A stretch of 36,985 nt of DNA from a virus (IMGVR_UViG_3300048839_000720:1-36985), one strand, 5' to 3'. Numbered from the stretch's first letter, positions 16,919 to 23,718 are shown. Made by a program: numbers and translations. Notes: generated by a model from the sequence alone, not told the origin.

Positions 16919-17370
16919 GGTACCTCCCCGAGCCCCGCGAAGGGATTGGCCTTCGTCGCGAGCCGTACGACCTCGACGAAGCCGAGCTCGTCCGAGACGT
17001 CGCGATAGTCCGCGTCCGCCGTGCACAGCGTGCGCGACGAGCCCTCGCCCGTGACCACGATCCTCAGCCGCTCAGGCCCCACGTGCCAGCGCTGCGCACG
17101 CGCGTAGCCGAGCTCCTCGAGGGCCCCGTCGCTGTGGCCGAGCGGAAACAGCAGCCAGAAGATCCGCGCCTCACGGAGCTGCTTCGCGTTGAGCTGCGAG
17201 CGCACCGCCTGCTCGGTGCGCGTCAAGCGCGCGTCTCGCCCGCTCCACTCGGCCGCGCCAAGGTGCCACGTCGACACGAGCGCGATGCCCTTCTCGGCCT
17301 TGAGGCGCTCGACCCACTTTTCGACGCGCTTGATCTCCGCGCTCGGTCCCGCCAGGCAGACCGGTGTCAT
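16915..17370 (-). CDS. Nucleoside 2-deoxyribosyltransferase-like protein
   Basis: The 151-aa product has the outline of the NDT/TIR-like Rossmann fold. A first strand runs to about residue 7 (TPVCLAGPSA), a helix with KWVERLK follows, and there is a strand LREARIFWLLFP. The hallmark SDGALEELGYA comes next, whose Glu would be the nucleophile. Such enzymes move bases between deoxyribosides. Next to a DNA methyltransferase and in a genome with a MazG-like enzyme, it fits nucleotide-pool or DNA-modification work. It could also be a non-catalytic relative. Confidence 0.55.
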   Translation of the reverse strand: MTPVCLAGPSAEIKRVEKWVERLKAEKGIALVSTWHLGAAEWSGRDARLTRTEQAVRSQLNAKQLREARIFWLLFPLGHSDGALEELGYARAQRWHVGPERLRIVVTGEGSSRTLCTADADYRDVSDELGFVEVVRLATKANPFAGLGEVP

Positions 17371-17882
17371 AGCCTCACCACTCCTGCGTGTGCCGCAAAA
17401 GCGCGGCGAAAACGCCCAAAGTCAGAGCCCCAGTACGCAAACACGCTGGGCTGCTTGGCCCCCGCCGGCGGCGGGCCGCTTGGGCTTCCAAACGTGATCC
17501 GACCGCGCCAAAACGCGAGCGCGTCCGCCGTCTCGAGCACTCGCTGCCCCCACCGTGTGCCGAGGTCCTGCGGGAGCAGCGCGATGATCCCATTGGCGCC
17601 AGAGCGACCTGCCTCGCGCACGATCTTTTCGACCCACAACGCGATCTGGCCGCGCGAATACGGGGGGTTCACGAACACCGTGCTCTCCCACGGCTCTGCG
17701 AGCCCGTCTTTGCCCGGCGGGCCGCCGTAGACCGTCCACGCCACGTGATCGCGAGGTGCGAGAGGACCGCAGCACGGGTCGAGCCAGATCGAGCCGCCGA
17801 ACGCCGCGCGCACGACGTCAAGCACTTCACCCGGCGTGTACCGCTCGTCCGTGCCCCGAGACTCCCCCACCGCTTCTCCCAC
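17367..17882 (-). CDS. dam: Phage N6-adenine DNA methyltransferase (Dam type)
   Basis: The 171-aa product matches the phage Dam family. It opens with DERYTPGEVLDVVRAAFGG, then has DPCCGPLAP and the catalytic motif VFVNPPYSRG (an NPPY variant of DPPY), and finally ALAFWRGRITFG. It methylates adenine in phage or host DNA, most likely for protection or regulation. The chosen GTG at 17,882 has a GGGGGAG ribosome site 6 bases upstream. A GTG at 17,903 is also in frame but has no such site. It is the first gene of the leftward operon after the control region. Confidence 0.8.
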   Translation of the reverse strand: MGEAVGESRGTDERYTPGEVLDVVRAAFGGSIWLDPCCGPLAPRDHVAWTVYGGPPGKDGLAEPWESTVFVNPPYSRGQIALWVEKIVREAGRSGANGIIALLPQDLGTRWGQRVLETADALAFWRGRITFGSPSGPPPAGAKQPSVFAYWGSDFGRFRRAFAAHAGVVRL

Positions 17883-17941
17883 TGGTGACTCCCCCGAGTA
17901 CACACAAAGACGTGTAAAATCAGCGATTTAGGCGTGAATGC

Positions 17942-17954
17942 AACATTTTATGTG
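17942..17954. promoter_or_regulatory. Candidate regulator operator O1 (leftward operon)
   Basis: AACATTTTATGTG resembles the dyad at 18,246-18,258 (AACA, then TGT). It lies upstream of the Dam-led operon and overlaps a weak minus-strand -35 candidate (TTGCAT at 17,943-17,938). Confidence 0.45.
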
Positions 17955-17974
17955 CTACGCCGCACCGACGCATA

Positions 17975-17987
17975 AACAATCCCTGGA
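17975..17987. promoter_or_regulatory. Candidate regulator operator O2
   Basis: AACAATCCCTGGA shares AACAAT and the TG step with the other sites. Its centre is 33 bases (about three helical turns) from O1. It ends directly at the stop codon of the 81-aa regulator gene. Confidence 0.35.
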
Positions 17988-18233
17988 CTATCCCGCGTCT
18001 GCCCGCCCATCCTCTGGGATAGAGGACTCCCCGAACAGATGGCCTACGGTGACACCGAGCGCGTGAGCGACCCGCTCGAGATGCTCGAGACTCGGCTCTA
18101 CCTGCCCCCATTCCCACCGGTAAACCGTCTGCCTGTCGCGTCCCACGTGCTCGGCGAGCTGCTGCGCGGACATAGACGCCCGCTCGCGCGCCTCGCGGAT
18201 TCGCCTTCCGACACTGAGCGATTTGGCTGACAC
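17988..18233 (-). CDS. Xre-family transcriptional regulator (Cro-like)
   Basis: The 81-aa product starts at GTG 18,233. A single Xre/Cro-CI helix-turn-helix fills residues about 8-65: VGRRIREARERASMSAQQLA, then DRQTVYRWEWGQVEP and LERVAHALGV. There is no dimerisation or cleavage domain, which is a Cro-like size. It is transcribed towards the Dam-led lytic operon and diverges from a second Xre gene at 18,279. Its promoter would share the operator at 18,246-18,258. Confidence 0.8.
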   Translation of the reverse strand: MSAKSLSVGRRIREARERASMSAQQLAEHVGRDRQTVYRWEWGQVEPSLEHLERVAHALGVTVGHLFGESSIPEDGRADAG

Positions 18234-18268
18234 ATTCTCCCAATAAACAATAAATGTTCATCGCGCAA
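18223..18268. promoter_or_regulatory. Divergent promoters around a shared operator
   Basis: The near-palindrome AACAATAAATGTT at 18,246-18,258 is the best copy of the operator motif. Leftward, TTGCGC (18,268-18,263) and TATTGG (18,245-18,240) are 17 bases apart with the dyad exactly in the spacer. Rightward, TTGGCT (18,223-18,228) and AACAAT (18,246-18,251) are also 17 apart. One bound dimer could therefore control both regulator genes. Promoter matches are partial; the dyad is clear. Confidence 0.5.
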
Positions 18269-18278
18269 CTGAGAATCG

Positions 18279-18737
18279 ATGTCCTCCGACGCAAACGACA
18301 CACTCGACCCCGAAATGTCGAAGAACCGCTCGCCTCAGGGCGAGAGACTCGCAAGGGCCCGAGAGGCCGCGGGGTATCCGACGCAATCGGCACTCGCGGA
18401 CGCGATCAAGGTGCGCACACAGACGATCTGGCGCATCGAGACAGGAGGCTACCCGCTCTCGAGATCCACAGCGCGCCGGCTCGCGCCCAAGCTCGGTGTG
18501 TCCGAGGCCTGGCTGATGTACGGGACCCCCGACGACGGAGTCCGTCAGCCGCCCCCCTCTGTCGAGATCTACCTAGCAAGCGAGCTTGCGGCCGATTGTA
18601 CAGAACAGGTACGCGCGCGCCTGCGCGCGGTTAACTACGCGACCTTAGGCGTCCCAGACCCAGGGGTGAAAGACGTCCACCGTGTACGAGAATTGATTGA
18701 ATTCAATCTGTCGATCGGGCGAAAACGCTCGGTCTGA
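18279..18737 (+). CDS. Xre-family regulator, probable lysogenic repressor
   Basis: The 152-aa product has an N-terminal Xre helix-turn-helix at about 18-80 (GERLARAREAAGYPTQSALA, VRTQTIWRIETGG, KLGVSEAWLMYG). Its C-terminal region of about 65 aa lacks the Ser/Lys protease motif of LexA-like repressors as far as can be seen. It is divergent from the smaller Xre gene, and with the next two genes forms a unit closed by a terminator. That layout suggests the CI role, while the 81-aa protein would be Cro-like. An in-frame ATG at 18,315 is an alternative start. Confidence 0.75.
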   Translation: MSSDANDTLDPEMSKNRSPQGERLARAREAAGYPTQSALADAIKVRTQTIWRIETGGYPLSRSTARRLAPKLGVSEAWLMYGTPDDGVRQPPPSVEIYLASELAADCTEQVRARLRAVNYATLGVPDPGVKDVHRVRELIEFNLSIGRKRSV

Positions 18738-18739
18738 CC

Positions 18740-18970
18740 ATGCTTCGCCAAAATACTTGGAACAGCAAATACTTGACTGAAGTATGCAGGTACCTGGACT
18801 CACCGAGCGGGCGGAGCACCCCGTCGAGCATTGCCACCGCGATGCTCGCCGTGGATCCTGACTCGCTCGGCCTGCCCTCGGTACCGTGCTTGCTGCAACT
18901 CGAGGCTCTCAGATGGACCCTTGAAAGGCTGCAAAAAAAGGGGGGGGTAGAACATGATGCGCGCGATTAG
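18740..18970 (+). CDS. Hypothetical protein between repressor and lipoprotein genes
   Basis: The 76-aa ORF starts two bases after the repressor stop. It is a mixed helical sequence (LPSVPCLLQLEALRWTLERL) with no recognised family. It ends through an A7G8 homopolymer (18,933-18,947) and overlaps the lipoprotein start by 17 bases. A dyad lies near its 5' end. No clear ribosome site precedes it, so translation may be coupled. It could be a leader or regulatory ORF; that it is expressed is not certain. Confidence 0.45.
   Translation: MLRQNTWNSKYLTEVCRYLDSPSGRSTPSSIATAMLAVDPDSLGLPSVPCLLQLEALRWTLERLQKKGGVEHDARD
18757..18785 (+). promoter_or_regulatory. Dyad and possible promoter ahead of the lipoprotein gene
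   Basis: ATACTT-gactg-AAGTAT (18,769-18,785) is a perfect 6-bp dyad. AAATACTTG occurs twice, at 18,751 and 18,767. TTGGAA at 18,757 and AAGTAT at 18,780 are 17 bases apart and could be a weak promoter overlapped by the dyad. The motif differs from the AACA-type operators. Confidence 0.3.
18933..18947 (+). other. A7G8 homopolymer tract with an in-frame slippery heptamer
   Basis: Seven A are followed by eight G, six bases before the lipoprotein ATG. In the 18,740 frame the A run reads A-AAA-AAG, the dnaX-type -1 slippery heptamer. A -1 shift would end at TGA 18,955-18,957, giving an ATGA junction with the lipoprotein start. Slippage in replication or transcription could also change spacing ahead of the start codon. 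Confidence 0.5.
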
Positions 18971-19415
18971 AGGCCTCTGCGCGGCGACTGTGGTCGTCGC
19001 ACTGGGATGCGGGGACGACGCGACGGAGCCTGGGCTCGAGGGGCGCTGGTACGCGGACACGGGGGGCACGTGCGGGCTGATCCTCGACCTGGACGCGGGC
19101 GAGTACGAGAGCCTGGTCCTCTGCGAGCTCACAGACGGCAGCGTGGGCGTGCAGACGATCGCGGGCAGCTACGCGACGAGCGGAGATCGGATCACGTTCA
19201 GCCCTGAGCGCTCCTCGTGTCGAGATCTCGAGTCAGACACGAACGCGTGGGCGCTGCTCAACGACGGCGAGAATCTCAGGCTTGTGGTGGGCGAGGCTGT
19301 AGTGATCCTCGAGCGCGTGGAGCGCACCGAAGGCGACGGCGCCAGCGGAGTCGTGACGCTCGGCTGCTACGACGCAGACGGGCTTTTCACGCCGATGGCG
19401 GTCGCCGAGCAGTAG
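18954..19415 (+). CDS. Secreted lipoprotein, candidate superinfection-exclusion factor
   Basis: The 153-aa product has a short basic start (MMRAIRG), a hydrophobic core and a lipobox ending in ALGC at Cys19. GDD follows, so a lipid-anchored mature protein of about 135 aa is expected, probably not retained at the inner membrane (no Asp at +2). The mature part looks beta-rich (EGRWYAD, a GSYATSGDRITF strand turn) with four further Cys, and could be lipocalin-like. It follows the repressor gene and ends at a strong terminator, the position of lysogenic conversion genes. Exclusion is inference; no family was recognised. An alternative ATG lies at 18,957. Confidence 0.75.
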   Translation: MMRAIRGLCAATVVVALGCGDDATEPGLEGRWYADTGGTCGLILDLDAGEYESLVLCELTDGSVGVQTIAGSYATSGDRITFSPERSSCRDLESDTNAWALLNDGENLRLVVGEAVVILERVERTEGDGASGVVTLGCYDADGLFTPMAVAEQ

Positions 19416-19446
19416 CGCGACGCACGTGATAGTCAGAAAATGCGCG

Positions 19447-19471
19447 GACCGGCTTCGGCCGGTCTTTTTTT
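19447..19471 (+). terminator. Rho-independent terminator with UUCG loop
   Basis: GACCGGC and GCCGGTC form a 7-bp perfect stem around a TTCG tetraloop, followed by seven T. It closes the repressor-lipoprotein unit and insulates it from the early rightward operon that starts at 19,509. Confidence 0.9.
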
Positions 19472-19472
19472 G

Positions 19473-19500
19473 TTGGCGGAATAGTCATTTACTGTTTAGT
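19473..19500 (+). promoter_or_regulatory. Candidate early rightward promoter with embedded operator O4
   Basis: TTGGCG (19,473-19,478) and TTTAGT (19,495-19,500) are 16 bases apart. Between them, on the minus strand, lies AACAGTAAATGAC (19,496-19,484). Its first eleven bases differ from the 18,246 operator at one position. A repressor bound here would block the early operon. The first start codon follows at 19,509. Confidence 0.5.
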
Positions 19501-19508
19501 CTGGGTGC

Positions 19509-19760
19509 ATGTCGATCGCGGCCCACATCGAAGCCCTCTACCGCAAGCGCGCGGTGCTCGTCGCGTGCACAGACTGGGCGGAGGGCCTGCCGTGCGCGCC
19601 CGACGCGAGCGACGCTGACGCCAGCGTGACGCGCGCCCTCGTGCTCACGCTCGGCCACCGCTACGAAGCGAGCGACTCTGACCGCGAGGCCTATGAGAAG
19701 GCCTATCGCGCGGAGTACGCGCGCTGCGAGGCCGAGCACGCAGAGGAGGCGGCCCAATGA
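19509..19760 (+). CDS. First early rightward gene, small acidic protein
   Basis: The 83-aa product is helical and acidic (SDREAYEKAYRAEYARCEAE) with no recognised family. It begins 13 bases after the putative early promoter, with little room for a leader, and its TGA overlaps the next ATG. First genes of early phage operons often act on the host, but nothing in the sequence shows this directly. Confidence 0.65.
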   Translation: MSIAAHIEALYRKRAVLVACTDWAEGLPCAPDASDADASVTRALVLTLGHRYEASDSDREAYEKAYRAEYARCEAEHAEEAAQ

Positions 19761-20275
19761 GCGCGCTCGCATCGAGGGCCTGCGACGGGTGCCGGGTGCT
19801 GACGCGTGAGGATTGCCTCGCGCGCACCGAGCTGCTCGCGCGTGGCGAGTGGGTCTGCGAGCGCTGCGAGGACGAGCTCGTCAGTGAGCAGCACGAGCTC
19901 GACCGGGCAGACGCGTACGACGCGCACGAGGCCGAGACGGGCCCGTGCAGGTGCGAGCACTGCGCGCGCCACAGAGCGCGCGAGGCGCGGAAGATCGTGC
20001 GGCAGTGGGCCGCGAAGGGGGCAGAGATGGCGGCAGGCGAGGGCAAGGTGGTGGAGCTCGACCCGTGGCGGGTGAGCGTGCACGAGCTGAGGCGCACCGA
20101 GGCGGACATCGCGCGCATGCACCGCGAGGGCAACTCGATCGGCGTGGTGAGCGAGACGCAGATCCTGCTCGTGCGCGCGCTCGCGGCCATCTGCGACGGG
20201 CACCACGACCCGCGAGGCCTCGCCGAGGCAGCGCTCACGATCGCCGACCGCGTCGGACGCGGGGGTGAGCCGTGA
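19757..20275 (+). CDS. Early zinc-knuckle protein
   Basis: The 172-aa product has two cysteine clusters in its N-terminal half: CDGC with CERC (about 9-40) and CRCEHC (about 63-68). A helical C-terminal domain without Cys motifs follows, apart from one late Cys. Paired CxxC sites suggest zinc binding. ATGA coupling links it to the gene before and GTGA coupling to the gene after. No family was recognised. Confidence 0.65.
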   Translation: MSALASRACDGCRVLTREDCLARTELLARGEWVCERCEDELVSEQHELDRADAYDAHEAETGPCRCEHCARHRAREARKIVRQWAAKGAEMAAGEGKVVELDPWRVSVHELRRTEADIARMHREGNSIGVVSETQILLVRALAAICDGHHDPRGLAEAALTIADRVGRGGEP

Positions 20276-20409
20276 TCACGATCGACTGGCGCACGGTGCG
20301 CGAGCTCGTCCGGCTCGGGCTGTCCGAGATCACGCTCGGTGACCTCGCCCTGATCGGCGAGCCACGTCTACGGCTGCTCGTGTGCGCTCGAGCGCGCGGA
20401 GCGGCCTGA
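20272..20409 (+). CDS. 45-aa early protein
   Basis: This short ORF starts at GTG 20,272, overlapping the previous TGA (GTGA). It encodes an amphipathic sequence (TIDWRTVRELVRLGLSEITL) followed by a short Arg-rich tail. The overlap and regular codon use support it as a gene. Function unknown. Confidence 0.5.
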   Translation: MITIDWRTVRELVRLGLSEITLGDLALIGEPRLRLLVCARARGAA

Positions 20410-20416
20410 GGAGTCT

Positions 20417-20491
20417 GGGCGAGCGGTCACCCAACCAATCCCCATCGCCGCTCGCCCGACAGCCGGGCCACCGGGCACCCCATCAGGTGGC
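20417..20491 (+). promoter_or_regulatory. Two hairpins in the gap before the DUF6948-like gene
   Basis: GGGCGAGCGG (20,417-20,426) pairs perfectly with CCGCTCGCCC (20,448-20,457), a 10-bp stem with a 21-base loop. A second stem GCCACC/GGTGGC spans 20,467-20,491. No T-run follows either. This 101-base gap is one of the few breaks in the rightward operon, and a clean GGAGG site follows it. An mRNA-processing or attenuation element is possible. Confidence 0.45.
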
Positions 20492-20510
20492 TATTTACTT
20501 GGAGGAAAGA

Positions 20511-20800
20511 ATGTCAGACAGGCAAACGGTACTGGTACGCACCTACAGCGCGGGAGTGCACTGCGGCGAGCTCGTGTCGCACACAGGCAAGGAGGTCGTG
20601 CTCGCCAATGCACGGCGGATCTGGAGGTGGCGTGGCGCGCGCACCCTGCACGAGTTGAGCCTGCACGGACTGCAGGCGGCTAGCGAGGGCTGGTCTCGCG
20701 TGAGTGAGCCGATCTCGCAGATCGTGCTCACAGAAGCGATCGAGATCCTGCCTGTCACGCCGGTTGCTGCGCGTTCGATTGAGTCCTGCGGATGGGCACA

Positions 20801-20804
<4 letters not shown>
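20511..20804 (+). CDS. DUF6948-like phage protein
   Basis: The 97-aa product (VLVRTYSAGVHCGELVSHTG, then VVLANARRIWRWRGA and LTEAIEILPVT) resembles, from memory, a family of small phage proteins catalogued as DUF6948. It is a compact beta-rich sequence with a conserved Arg-Ile-Trp block. Function is unknown. It has a strong ribosome site (TTGGAGGAAAGA) and its TGA overlaps the ATG of the Gly-X repeat ORF, so both are made from one ribosome stream. It may be a processing or control partner of the repeat protein; that is inference. Confidence 0.65.
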
Positions 20805-21088
<284 letters not shown>

Positions 21089-21110
21089 AAATCAACGAAG
21101 GAGGTACGTC

Positions 21111-22148
21111 GTGTTCCAACCATCAGCACCGGCGCAAAACAGCAAGCCAGTCCTTCGCGTGATCACGAACTCGGAGCTGAGCGTCGCGCGCCGCTGCCGG
21201 CGCGAGCACTACTTCGCGTACGTGCTGGGCTACCGCTCGGCGGGCGACGTGGAGGCCCTGCGCTTCGGCACGGCGTGGCATCGCGGGCTTGAGGCGCTCT
21301 GGCTCGGCCGCGGGCTCGACGAGGCCATCGTCGCGGTTACCGACGGCATCGAGGACTGGGCTGAGGCCTCACGCCTTCGCGTGCTGCTCGTCGCCTACGA
21401 CGCGCGCTGGGGCGACGAGCTGCGCGACGAGGTCGTCGCAGTCGAGCAGGCCTTCCGCGCACCCGTGATCAACCCCGAGAGCGGCGCAGCGTCGCGGACC
21501 TTCGAGCTCGCCGGCAAGCTCGACGTGCTGCTCGAGAGGCGCTTCGTCGAGCACAAGACCACGAGCTCGGAGATCGGCTTCGGCTCGGTCTACTGGCAGA
21601 CGCTCAAGCTCAACTCGCAGATCTCGACGTACTACGCGGGCGCTCGCGCGCTCGGGCACGAGGTGGACGGGTGCGTCTACGACGTCGTCAGAAAGCCCGC
21701 GCTACGCCCGTCGCAGGTCCCCGTGCTCGACGACGAGGGCCTCAAGATCGTGCGCGACGCAGACGGGCAACGCGTGCGCACGAAGACCGGCAAGTGGCGT
21801 CAGACCGGCGACTCCGAGCTCGGCTACGTGCTCGAGACGCGGCTCGAGACGCAAGAGGAGTACGAGCAGCGGCTGCTCGAGGAGATCAGCGCGAACCCCG
21901 ACAAGTACTTCCAGCGCGGGGAGGTCGTGAGGCTCGAGAGCGAGGAGCGCGAGGCGCAGCTCGATACGTGGCAGCTCGCGCGCTCACTGCGCGAGGACGA
22001 GCTCGCGGGCCGCTACCCACGCAATGCTGACGCGTGCCGGCGCTACAGCTCGATGTGCCCCTTTTTCGCGGTGTGCTGTGGGGAGGCCGAGCTTGCCGAC
22101 ACCACCCGTTTCGCTCGTCTCGACGACGTGCACCCTGAGCTTGGCTGA
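21111..22148 (+). CDS. PD-(D/E)XK nuclease, RecB/Cas4-like
   Basis: The 345-aa product starts at GTG 21,111 with an AAGGAGGT site 5 bases upstream. The nuclease core is visible: a His at about 57 (TAWHRGLEA), Asp138 in GKLDVLLERR, E147-H-K149 (FVEHKT), and Gln170 in LKLNSQISTYY. One Cys near residue 29 and a C-terminal Cys group (DACRRYSSMCPFFAVCCG) suggest a 4Fe-4S cluster as in AddB/Cas4-type enzymes. Next to a Sak4-like ATPase and an SSB it should be the exonuclease of a phage recombination system. Confidence 0.8.
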   Translation: MFQPSAPAQNSKPVLRVITNSELSVARRCRREHYFAYVLGYRSAGDVEALRFGTAWHRGLEALWLGRGLDEAIVAVTDGIEDWAEASRLRVLLVAYDARWGDELRDEVVAVEQAFRAPVINPESGAASRTFELAGKLDVLLERRFVEHKTTSSEIGFGSVYWQTLKLNSQISTYYAGARALGHEVDGCVYDVVRKPALRPSQVPVLDDEGLKIVRDADGQRVRTKTGKWRQTGDSELGYVLETRLETQEEYEQRLLEEISANPDKYFQRGEVVRLESEEREAQLDTWQLARSLREDELAGRYPRNADACRRYSSMCPFFAVCCGEAELADTTRFARLDDVHPELG

Positions 22149-22185
22149 GCCTGACCACCTGAGATCTCGAGAGAGGAGACGACCC

Positions 22186-23133
22186 ATGAAAGCGCAACTG
22201 AATCGACCACCACCCACGCCGCGCGCGAAGCGCATGACGCTTGGCGCAGTACGCTCGGGCGTGAGCAAAGAGCCCCACCGCATCCTGCTCTACGGCGTCG
22301 GCGGCGTAGGCAAGACGACCTTCGCGGCGGAGATGCCGAGCCCGATCTTCCTCGACACGCAGGAGGGCAGTTCGCGTCTCGACGTCGCGCGCTTCCCCCG
22401 GCCCACGTGCTGGGAAGACGTGCTCGATGCGGTCGCCGAGCTCGAGACGGCAGAGCACAGCTACCGCACGCTCGCGATCGACCTGCTCGACGACCTCGAA
22501 GCCCTCGTGTTCGAGCACATCTGCGCTCGCGATGGCCAGGCGAACATCGAGGCCTACGGCTACGGCAAGGGATACAAGGTCGCGCTGAACGAGTGGCGTG
22601 GGCTGCTCGCGCGCCTCGAGCGCATGCGCCGCGCACGCGGGATGGCCGTCGTCTTCATCGCGCACGCGCAGGTCAAGCTCTTCAAAAATCCCGAGGGCGA
22701 CGACTACGATAGGTATTCGCTCCAGATTCACGAGCAGGCCTCGGGGCTGTTGCGTGGCTGGTGCGACACGGTGCTGTTCGCTCGCCACGAAACGGTGCTC
22801 TCGAAGGACGCGAGGACCAAGCGTGTGCGCGGCATCTCGACCGGCGCGCGTCTGCTGCAGACCGTCGAAACCGCCGCGTACCACGCGAAGAATCGCGATG
22901 GTCTGCCCGACACGCTGCCGCTCGACTACGCGGCCTTCGCGGAGGCTGTGGAGCGTGGCACGCCCGCGAGCGCCGAGGCGCTGCGTGACGAGATCGCGGT
23001 GCTCGCGTCGAGCTGCGACGCGGACACGCAAGACAAGGTTCAGGGTGCGGTAGACGCCGCGCCTGACGACGTACAGCGCCTCGTGCGCGTGCTCAATCGC
23101 CTGCGTGAGCGGGTGCAGGAAAGGGGTGAGTGA
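22186..23133 (+). CDS. Sak4-like RecA-fold ATPase (single-strand annealing/recombinase)
   Basis: The 315-aa product starts at ATG 22,186 after GAGAGGAG. Walker A is GVGGVGKT (37-44) and a Walker B-like strand reads TLAIDLLDDLE. A later VVFIAHAQVK block, and RYSLQIHEQASGLLRGWCD, match the AAA_24 family of phage nucleotide-binding proteins, whose Sak4 members are recombinases that work with SSB. Frames upstream of 22,186 are open but lack a ribosome site. It is flanked by the nuclease and SSB genes. Confidence 0.8.
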   Translation: MKAQLNRPPPTPRAKRMTLGAVRSGVSKEPHRILLYGVGGVGKTTFAAEMPSPIFLDTQEGSSRLDVARFPRPTCWEDVLDAVAELETAEHSYRTLAIDLLDDLEALVFEHICARDGQANIEAYGYGKGYKVALNEWRGLLARLERMRRARGMAVVFIAHAQVKLFKNPEGDDYDRYSLQIHEQASGLLRGWCDTVLFARHETVLSKDARTKRVRGISTGARLLQTVETAAYHAKNRDGLPDTLPLDYAAFAEAVERGTPASAEALRDEIAVLASSCDADTQDKVQGAVDAAPDDVQRLVRVLNRLRERVQERGE

Positions 23134-23708
23134 TGGGGAGTCCAAACAAAATGCGCGTCAAGGCGCGGGCACTCGGGGACACGTTCGAGTTCGGCTTCGC
23201 TTCGACCGGTACCGAGCAGGTGGGCGTGCGCGTGGTCGTCGTGGGCGGCGACTACGACGGGCACGAGTTCACCTGGTACGGCTACTTCACCGAGGCGAGC
23301 GAGGATCGCACGATCGACTCGCTCAAGATCATGGGCTGGGACGGCACGGACGTCGTAAGTCTGCCAGGCCTCGGGAGCACCGAGTTCGAGTTGCAACTCG
23401 AAGAGCAGCTCGACGAGCAGGGCCACCCGTACTGGCGGCCCACGTTCGTCAATCGAATGGGCGTCGCCATGAAACAGGTCATGGACCCTGCAGCAAAGGC
23501 CTCGTTTGCTGCGAGGATCAACGCGAAGATGCGCGCGCAGACGCCCGCATCGGCACGCACGGCGCCGCAGCAACGTCAGGCGCCCGCGCAGCGTCAGGCC
23601 GCGCCGCAACAGCGCTACGCACCACCCGCGCAGAAGCGCGCCGCGAACGGGTCGCAGGCGATCCCGGACGATGCGCCGATGCCTGACGACCCGGATCTTA
23701 ACTTCTGA
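23133..23708 (+). CDS. Single-stranded DNA-binding-like protein
   Basis: The 191-aa product starts at ATG 23,133, overlapping the previous TGA. An OB-like beta region covers about 1-115 (RVVVVGGDYDGHEFTWYGYF, then IMGWDGTDV). A Gln/Pro/Ala-rich disordered linker follows (about 140-178), then an acidic tip DDPDLNF. A linker plus an acidic tip ending in Phe is the SSB plan (E. coli DDDIPF). It would protect single strands and recruit the Sak4-like ATPase or nuclease. Confidence 0.75.
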   Translation: MGSPNKMRVKARALGDTFEFGFASTGTEQVGVRVVVVGGDYDGHEFTWYGYFTEASEDRTIDSLKIMGWDGTDVVSLPGLGSTEFELQLEEQLDEQGHPYWRPTFVNRMGVAMKQVMDPAAKASFAARINAKMRAQTPASARTAPQQRQAPAQRQAAPQQRYAPPAQKRAANGSQAIPDDAPMPDDPDLNF

Positions 23709-23718
23709 GGGGATGGCC

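Noticed and set aside
17920-18393. 157-aa minus-strand ORF across the control region
   Set aside because: It overlaps both regulator genes in a different frame, is rich in Arg/Gly/Cys in the manner of antisense translation, and would cover the operators.
18933-19415. Frameshift fusion of the 76-aa ORF with the lipoprotein
   Set aside because: A -1 shift ends at TGA 18,955, and the other frame has TAG at 18,948, so no shift joins the two proteins.
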